Source: Antennarius striatus
Lineage: Eukaryota > Chordata > Actinopteri > Lophiiformes > Antennariidae
Direction of reading: 5' to 3'
Assembly: GCF_040054535.1 (NCBI RefSeq)
Contig: NC_090782.1
Location: 20,553,001 to 20,617,000 of the forward strand
Length of the DNA stretch: 64,000 nucleotides
Positions within the stretch are counted from its first letter, which is position 1, and each line of letters begins with the position of its first letter. Made by a program: the position numbers and the translations under genes. Of the stretch, positions 57,773 through 64,000 are shown piece by piece. The notes below the pieces were generated by a model, which saw nothing but the letters and a program-made list of their open reading frames with translations, had not been told where the DNA came from and ran no database searches.

Positions 57773-60340
57773 AGTTGTTGCTCTGCAAACAATGTGGGCC
57801 TGTGCAAACATGAGCCAAGACTGTGTGCTCCTGCTTTTAATTGAACATCTGTATGTATTTTTCTCTGATTGAGCCCTGTTCAAGGGGGATCTATTAGTGA
57901 TAGATGGTCTTGTCTACAGTGGTAATGTTGTATAGCCTATGCTAAAGCATTAATCGAACTTTTCGTAGCTTCTTTTTCCTGTGTAGTTTTTAAAACTCCT
58001 GAAAAAAGGGTGTCTTGTTTCAGTTCTTGTGGGATTTGCATGAATGACACCAGGTTCACAGACCTGACGTGAAACTGGAAATGTGTGAGAAGTTGTCTCC
58101 GGGTCGGAGGCAGGAATGGTTTGGCCTCACACAGCAGAACATCCAGAGGAGCTGGTTTCACAGTAGTATGTCAAGTCTCATTCTGAGATCTGTGCTTATG
58201 CTTTTTGAAACTGTTTGTGGGGAATTTGCGTTTTTAAAAAAAAAAATTTTACGTTCCCTGAAAACTTGGCTAAAAGACTCCCGTTTGTGAGCACTGTCTC
58301 CTGCCTCTCTCTCCTCCAGTCCATAAATTTGACACACGTCATCATGCATATTAAAGTCAGTGCTTTAATGGGACTTTAATGGATGAAAACATGCCGGTTA
58401 GCACTGCGCTGCCTAATCATCCGCCATCTTGATGTGTCACCCACCCCATTGTGGCATGACAGAATCCCCCAGGCTTGTGTTACATCCTGAAGTCTGAAGA
58501 TAAATGAAGAGATTGTTTGATGCTAATTTATAATGTAATTGACAATGTTTAGAAGAATTCCTTGCTTTTATAAGATGTTTGGTTTATAAATCTTTAAATA
58601 CATTCCCTCCTTGGTAGAGTCATTTTGATTCGAAGTGTTTTTGTTGGGAGAAATACATCAAGGATGGACTCTGGGCTGCCCAGGATTTTGTGAAGATTGA
58701 CACATATCAGGAATTTCAACATGAGCTTCTTTCACTCTGTTAGTCATGAAGGCAGAGAGAAGCCTGTGGCAAAACATCCACATGTGGAAAATGTCAGTGG
58801 TGGCACACCCAAAGCTGTTGCTTTTGTATCTTAAAGGTACACCCTCACCCTAAATACCCTCTAAAGGTACTCCTGATGTCGACGACTTTCACTCAGGTGA
58901 AAGTTGGCGTTCAAACTTTTAGGCCTTTGTGGTTAGTTTTAAGGTGGTTTTGTGAATTTAGTTCTGTTTTGTTCTCTTATATGTGGTTACTCATTTCCCT
59001 GTTTCACATCTCCTGTTTAAATGCAAAGACTTGCCATATTCACTGTTGTTATCCCCCTTTCTGTCCGTTTGCCACATGGTCTAAGGTTGCCTTGTTATTT
59101 ATAGATGAATTGTAGAGACAAATTTAGATCGCGTCCTCTGATGTAATCGCTCCAGGAAGGGTTGCGTTTTAATTTTTATGTAAGCAGGAGCCCGAATCGA
59201 AATTCTAAGTATGTTTTTTTGGCTTAGGCCAATCAGGAAGTGTAGGCAGGGCCTGGAGAGGCCGGAAGCCAAGGATAGTTGCACCTGTTGCTTGTTTCTT
59301 ATTGCTTATGAACCTTGAGTGTTAGTCAGACCTCTTCCATTAATATGAAATAACATTGCAGGTCATGCTTTGTGACTAATCGCTGAATGTCTGGAACAAG
59401 CTGCGTCTTGTGCCGTTTTGCGCTAAGCACCAGGTTCTTGTCTACCTACTGCTGGATTTTTGCCTTAAAGCTAAGACTGCTCATCAACTCCCCCCCCCCA
59501 ACTGTGGCGTATCTCCCTCTCCTTTCTCTCCCTTATTCTAATCCTCCTCCCCCTCTCCTCTTTGCTTTCGCACTCGAAAGTTCCTCTGCAAGAGCTTCAT
59601 AAATGGGGGAGGCGGGGGTGGCAGAAGGGAGGGGGTTGCGTTGGGGGTGGTCGTCATGGATTTCCTCACCATAGCAACCGACAAACGTTTACAAAGCATT
59701 GAGGAATTTCCTCATATCAGCTGGATTATTGGAGCCCTCGGAGAGCGACTCTGGTTGGAAACAAACGCTGGATATCATCAGAGCAGGAGTCCCACCGCCA
59801 TCTTCATCTCTTCCTCCTTCATCTTTTTTCTTTTTTCCCCCCGACAAAGTGGTGATGTCTTGTATCCGCTTATTCCCCCTCGCAGTTCCATTCTTGTCCC
59901 GTCCCCTGCCTGATTTCAGCTCTCTGTTCGTTTCTGAAAAAGCCTTTGTGCCGCTCCATTTTTAGCTCCCCTTTGCTATGCTGTGCACATTGTCCCCCAG
60001 TGGAAAACTGAGTTGCAGTGGCGGGTTTGGTCCTCAGGGACCACTTCAGTACTGCTGGTAACCTGTTGGGCAGCCAGTGATTAAGGTCAAAGGTGGGCGA
60101 CTTGTGAGCATCAGAACTTCACTGGCTCAGTCTGACCTTGTGAAGCCAAACCCACTGCGGGCACCGAGAACACCCTGGTGGCTCCAAGAAAGAAGGGATG
60201 GAAGCACATTTATTCCACTTGGTTTTCTGTGTGTGTAGACTTGATGTTACCATTTCCTTTCAAACTTGTGTGTTACCTGTTTGGCGTTATATTCCCTCCT
60301 ACTCACATTGTTTTCTCTTTTCCTATTCCTGCGTCCCAGC

Positions 60341-63300
60341 ATGCAGAGCTCCGAAGGAGGGTCGGACACCGCCACCAGCGTGGCGACGCTGCGGACGTCC
60401 TCATCAGCTCAGGCTCCTGTTGTACAGCCTGTTCCCGCCTCCCAGCAGGTAGGGCACCAGCGTTTCCCTGCTAGTACTCTGATAGTGGGGAAAGTAGGTC
60501 TGTATTCAGTTAAGGTTAAAGTTTTTTGGGGTTCCCAGTTGAATTCCAGTAGTATAAAGCAGTAGTATTTTTGAAACCAAACAAGCCATTCTGGATTTAA
60601 GATTTCCTACACATGGTGTCTGAAAAGATACAGTACAATATTTGACAGAATGTCTCCTGGAAGGACACATGCGTTATTATATACAATAAATAAAAAGACT
60701 TTTAATGCAGCTTCTAATATGCAAAGTGCTTCATGGGCCTGTGTACTGTCATCCACCAAAACTTTTCCTTTCCTCTCTGCAGTAGCACATCCAATTCACC
60801 ACGACCACTTGAGGACCTAGAAAAGTGACAGTGCTGTAAACACAATCAATAGAACACAGTGTAAACATGTTACTGTTATACGCGTCTCCATTTACTGTAA
60901 CTGCAGGGAAAACGCTGTATCCGACAAAGAAATCTGTCAGCACAGCTAAAATACTTGTAGGGTGGCATTGTCTGCACTTTCCCATGTTGTCTTGACTGCT
61001 TTTTACAAAGGTGTGCGTGTGTGTGTGCATGTGTGTGTGTTTGTGTGATTGAATACCTGTGTAATTGAGTTATGTCTTGTATCCACACAGAGGGTGCTGG
61101 TTCAAGCCACAGGCTCAGCTCAAAAGGAAGGAAAAGTACAGCAGATTTCAGTACCCAGGGTTCAACAGGTCGCTCAGCAGGTACACAGTGCTGTACATAC
61201 ATGTACAGTGCTGTGGAAATATTTGTACACCCCTTGACATTTTGAATTCTTTTATTTTTTAATTAAAGTATTTTGACCTTCTTTAGAGGCTGTGATTCAA
61301 TTTATTACAATTCAGTGAAATAAATGAAATCAGAATAAGCATGTAGCCTTTTTACTCACAAATTCAGGCAGAATATACTTTGGGCTCTAGTGTGACCTTT
61401 GAATGCATGAAATAGTACACAAATAAAAATGTAACCAAACCTTGTTTGTGTTAAAAATGAAACTCAGAAGATTCCAAACACGATGGCCCTTTCTTTCAAT
61501 CGCTCCTGCTTCCTGTGCTCCCTCAGATGGGTGATAGTCTACACAACTCTTTGTAGCTTTCAAAAAAAATGTTATTATATCAAGTTTTGAAAAAAATAAG
61601 TGTATTCATTATGATTTTGTCCTTAGCTGCATCCTAGGGTATAATGTGAAGTTGCTGCAGAACCTGGCGATTCCTGGGGGCTTGAACCAAACCCAAGAAA
61701 ACAATTTGTGATGTTGGCGTCCAATGATGAAAACTAGGAACTGATAGCTTGTTGTTAGCCAATCTTAAATGGGTGATTTCACACACCTCAACCTCAGCCA
61801 ATAGCGTTTGGACTTTTCATTAACCTGCTTTTCATCATTGCCCTGCTTCAGTAAAGCGTTCCTTATCAGGTGTGATGTTTGTCAAATCAAGCTTGCCCTA
61901 CATTAAACGACTTAAATCTGTGTTGGTACAAAGTTTAACTACCGTCAGTCACCAACTACGTTTTTAAATTACAAATCACTGGATCATGTAAAAACCAAGG
62001 GGTGTGCAGACTTTTTCACTGCACTTTATGGTCGCACCCACCCTCATTTTACGCAGTGCCTGTATGTTTTAACAAGACTCGACTGCTGTTCCAGATGTAT
62101 ATGAAATTTAAATTAAATTTGCACAAATAGACAGTTATCTGAATTTCTTTTCTTTTCTTGCTTTGATTTCCTGTTTCCTGTTGTCTTCCTGCAGGTGCAG
62201 CAGGTGCAACATGTCTACCCATCCCAAGTCCAATATGTAGGAGAAAGTGGAGAAGCTGTGTACACAAATGGAACTATGTAAGCAATGTTTTGATTACTCC
62301 CAAGATGCAACAGGTAATATGTGTCACCTTATGTAGGTGAAGGACACTGAAACTGAATGAAGTGAATTCTACTCAGACAAGCATATATTTTATTTATAAC
62401 TACAACAAGTTTTAGTGCTTGTATAACTTTGTTTACAAATGGAAGCCATTATATGTATTGAATATTTGTAGGATGTAAACAACAACACACACGATGTTTG
62501 TCTTTAGCCGCATTTCTACTCGACTCCATACAGCTGTGGTATCAAGTACTTTTCCATAGATCACTTTCCATTAGACAATACCACCGCCTCAGTGTAGCTG
62601 GTCGTCATGGCAACTCAGCGTGACACCTCCGTAGCATAGTCTTCAAAAACGACACACACCTCTCATCCCCCCGTCTAGTAATCCTCTCTTTGGCAATCAG
62701 AAGGCGACACACCCGATAACAGCAGCGGTAAAACAAATGTTACGCCGCTAATGTAGTGCTGCTTCTTAGGTACGGCGGCTGATGATCAGCAGAGTAATCA
62801 ATCAGTCACACGAGTGTTTCACGTGACCTTTCCTTTAGTATATACACAGCGTGAACTTGGAACGTCACCTGAGTTGATTAGAGTGGAGTAGAGCTGGTAC
62901 CGGTGTGTGAATGGATGCTGGATGAAGACTATCCTCACCACTTTTCTCAATATTTGAACTCCTAACCTAAAGTGATTCCTAATTGAGGCCAAAGTTATTT
63001 TCCTTGCCCAGCCTGATAACAGCAGGCTGTTGCGTACTTTAATAAGAATATGTATTGTATGACCCAAAACACTGGCTATAATAGAATAACCATGAACTGC
63101 TCTTGTGCTCGTGGCCTTCTTAAAAGTTCTTCAAATGTCATGAAACACACTTTTATCATGGTGGTGGGATGACATAACTAGACACTAACAGCTATCATCT
63201 CTCTCCCAGCCGAGCGGCGTATTCCTACAATCCGGAGGCTCAGCTGTATGGGCAGAACAGCGGCGGCACCTACTTTGACTCCCAGACCGGAGGGTCACAC

Positions 63301-63480
63301 GTCACCACGGTGGTCTCCTCCGCCAGCGGTGGGCTGTCCCCTCATGGCATGGTGGGCATTGCCATGGATGTCGGCAGCAGCCACATCATTTCCAGTGGAA
63401 GCTCTTACTTAATCCATGGAGGAAGCATGGAGGGAAACCGTAACCACATATCACACTCGTCACGCTCCTCCTCGGCTATG
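60341..63480 (+). CDS. rfx2: RFX2 transcription factor, N-terminal part (continues off window)
   Basis: RFX-family winged-helix factor that controls ciliary and spermatogenic genes; nuclear. Coding exons: 60341-60448 (start ATG after a CCCAG acceptor), 61091-61180, 62195-62277, 63210-63480; phases 0, 0, 2, 0. Seen: MQSSEGGSDTATSV, then RVLVQATGSAQKEG and ISVPRVQQVAQQ, QHVYPSQVQYV and AVYTNGT, then AAYSYNPEAQLYGQNSGGTY, GMVGIAMDVGSSHIISS, SYLIHGG and HSSRSSSAM. These follow, in order, the Gln-rich N-terminal activation region of RFX2 as I recall it (MQNSEGG, RVLVQA, VQHVYPAQVQYVEGG, AYTYNPE, SRSSPA). The DNA-binding and dimerisation domains are to the right of the window. Confidence 0.95.
61013..61048. 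repeat. GT microsatellite before rfx2 exon 3
   Basis: Interrupted GT tract ending about 43 bases before the exon at 61091; it forms part of the acceptor-side intron. Confidence 0.9.
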
Positions 63481-64000
63481 GTGAGCAGCACCCCTCCCAA
63501 TATGTCTGTGGAACTTTCCAATAGAAGGTGATGATTGATGGGATATGTTTAGAGAGATTTTTGTCTTTTTTTTTTCACATGCTACGTAGCCGACAGGCAA
63601 AAAGAAAGAACATGATCAAGTTGTTTCTGTGACCTCTTAGTGAGCGGAGATCCCCATAACCACACGGCGTTCTGAGATGCTCACCGCTGCCTGAACCTGC
63701 GTCCAGAAAGCTAAGCCTTAAAGACGAGGGAGTCATGTAGGGTTAGCGCTAGCCTGATTCTGGACCCTCCAGCTCTGCATTAACTAACACGCAGAAAGCA
63801 GAGCTGAGCGAGGCAGAGAGCCCGCAGAATCGGGACACTGACTTAAATAATTCAGCGCTGCCTTGTTTCAGAGGTTTTCACAGGCACTTGAGCGCCCTGT
63901 GAAACAAATCAACCCCTGGGGCTCATTACCATTTGGCCGTGAGCCCTCTGGAGCCTTCTTAAGCTTTGGAACGCTGCCGGGCCTCTTTTTCCTTTTCTTC
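63481..64000 (+). other. rfx2: rfx2 intron (right edge)
   Basis: Begins with a GTGAGC donor. The frame stays open to 63531, with another GTGATG donor at 63529, so a longer exon is possible. No further exon before the edge. Confidence 0.65.

Larger units (their letters stand above)
51481..60339 (+). other. rfx2: rfx2 5' region and first intron
   Basis: Non-coding. Contains GT microsatellites (53959-53988 and 54600-54664), a hairpin (53539-53579), X-box-like motifs (55689-55702, 57718-57730, 57758-57772) and a purine/pyrimidine-biased segment (59470-59720). Open frames here (including 196 codons at 57282) lack homology and splice context. Confidence 0.6.

Noticed and set aside
57282-57872. 196-codon open frame in rfx2 intron
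   Set aside because: No family resemblance and no codon-level pattern; it overlaps X-box motifs and probably occurs by chance.

Overview
The window is vertebrate nuclear DNA, almost certainly from a ray-finned (teleost) fish. It has small exons with GT-AG introns, AT-rich spacers, long GT/CA microsatellites and several repeat families typical of fish. Gene order is mllt1 (+) / acsbg2 (-) / rfx2 (+), the same neighbourhood as human 19p13.3 (MLLT1-ACSBG2-RFX2). The species cannot be named from the sequence alone.

Layout: (1) 1-9263, the last seven coding exons and long 3' region of mllt1 (ENL). The YEATS half lies off the left edge. (2) 10038-44758, three complete acsbg2 (bubblegum-type acyl-CoA synthetase) genes in tandem on the minus strand: copy A 10038-20074, copy B 22968-29178, copy C 34180-44758. 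Every exon I could define preserves the reading frame: about 799, 678 and 754 codons. The catalytic exons are near-identical in size and phase; the copies differ in promoter, N-terminus and C-terminal tail. (3) 45200-51240, an AT-rich spacer with no recognisable gene. (4) 51280-64000, the promoter region, a 9-kb first intron and the first four coding exons of rfx2, which continues off the right edge.

The most unusual structure is in copy A. The 5' 54-66 nt of its first shared coding exon has been split off and tandemly amplified into six mini-exons (16075-19054). All are phase 1-1 and of lengths divisible by three (60, 54, 66, 63, 63, 66 nt), so any can be included or skipped without a frameshift. 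Each is followed by the 3' part of a dispersed fish repeat, and the first bases of that repeat (GTGAGTGG) form the 5' splice site. A seventh unit (21443-21508) sits outside the gene, upstream of exon 1, and is the only one with an in-frame stop. This looks like transposon-made intron gain followed by exon amplification, giving a Pro/Ser/Thr-rich repeated N-terminus.

Comparing the tandem units also shows their history. A Ty3/gypsy fragment, a TA-flanked MITE, a SINE-like element, a LINE fragment and a perfect palindrome are each present in one unit, with an empty or shorter site in a sister unit. Copies A and B share a new first exon that is absent from copy C, which keeps a different three-exon 5' end and a CCAAT/GC-box promoter. 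Intron/exon limits were placed by reading splice sites and phases by eye; no alignment or search was run.
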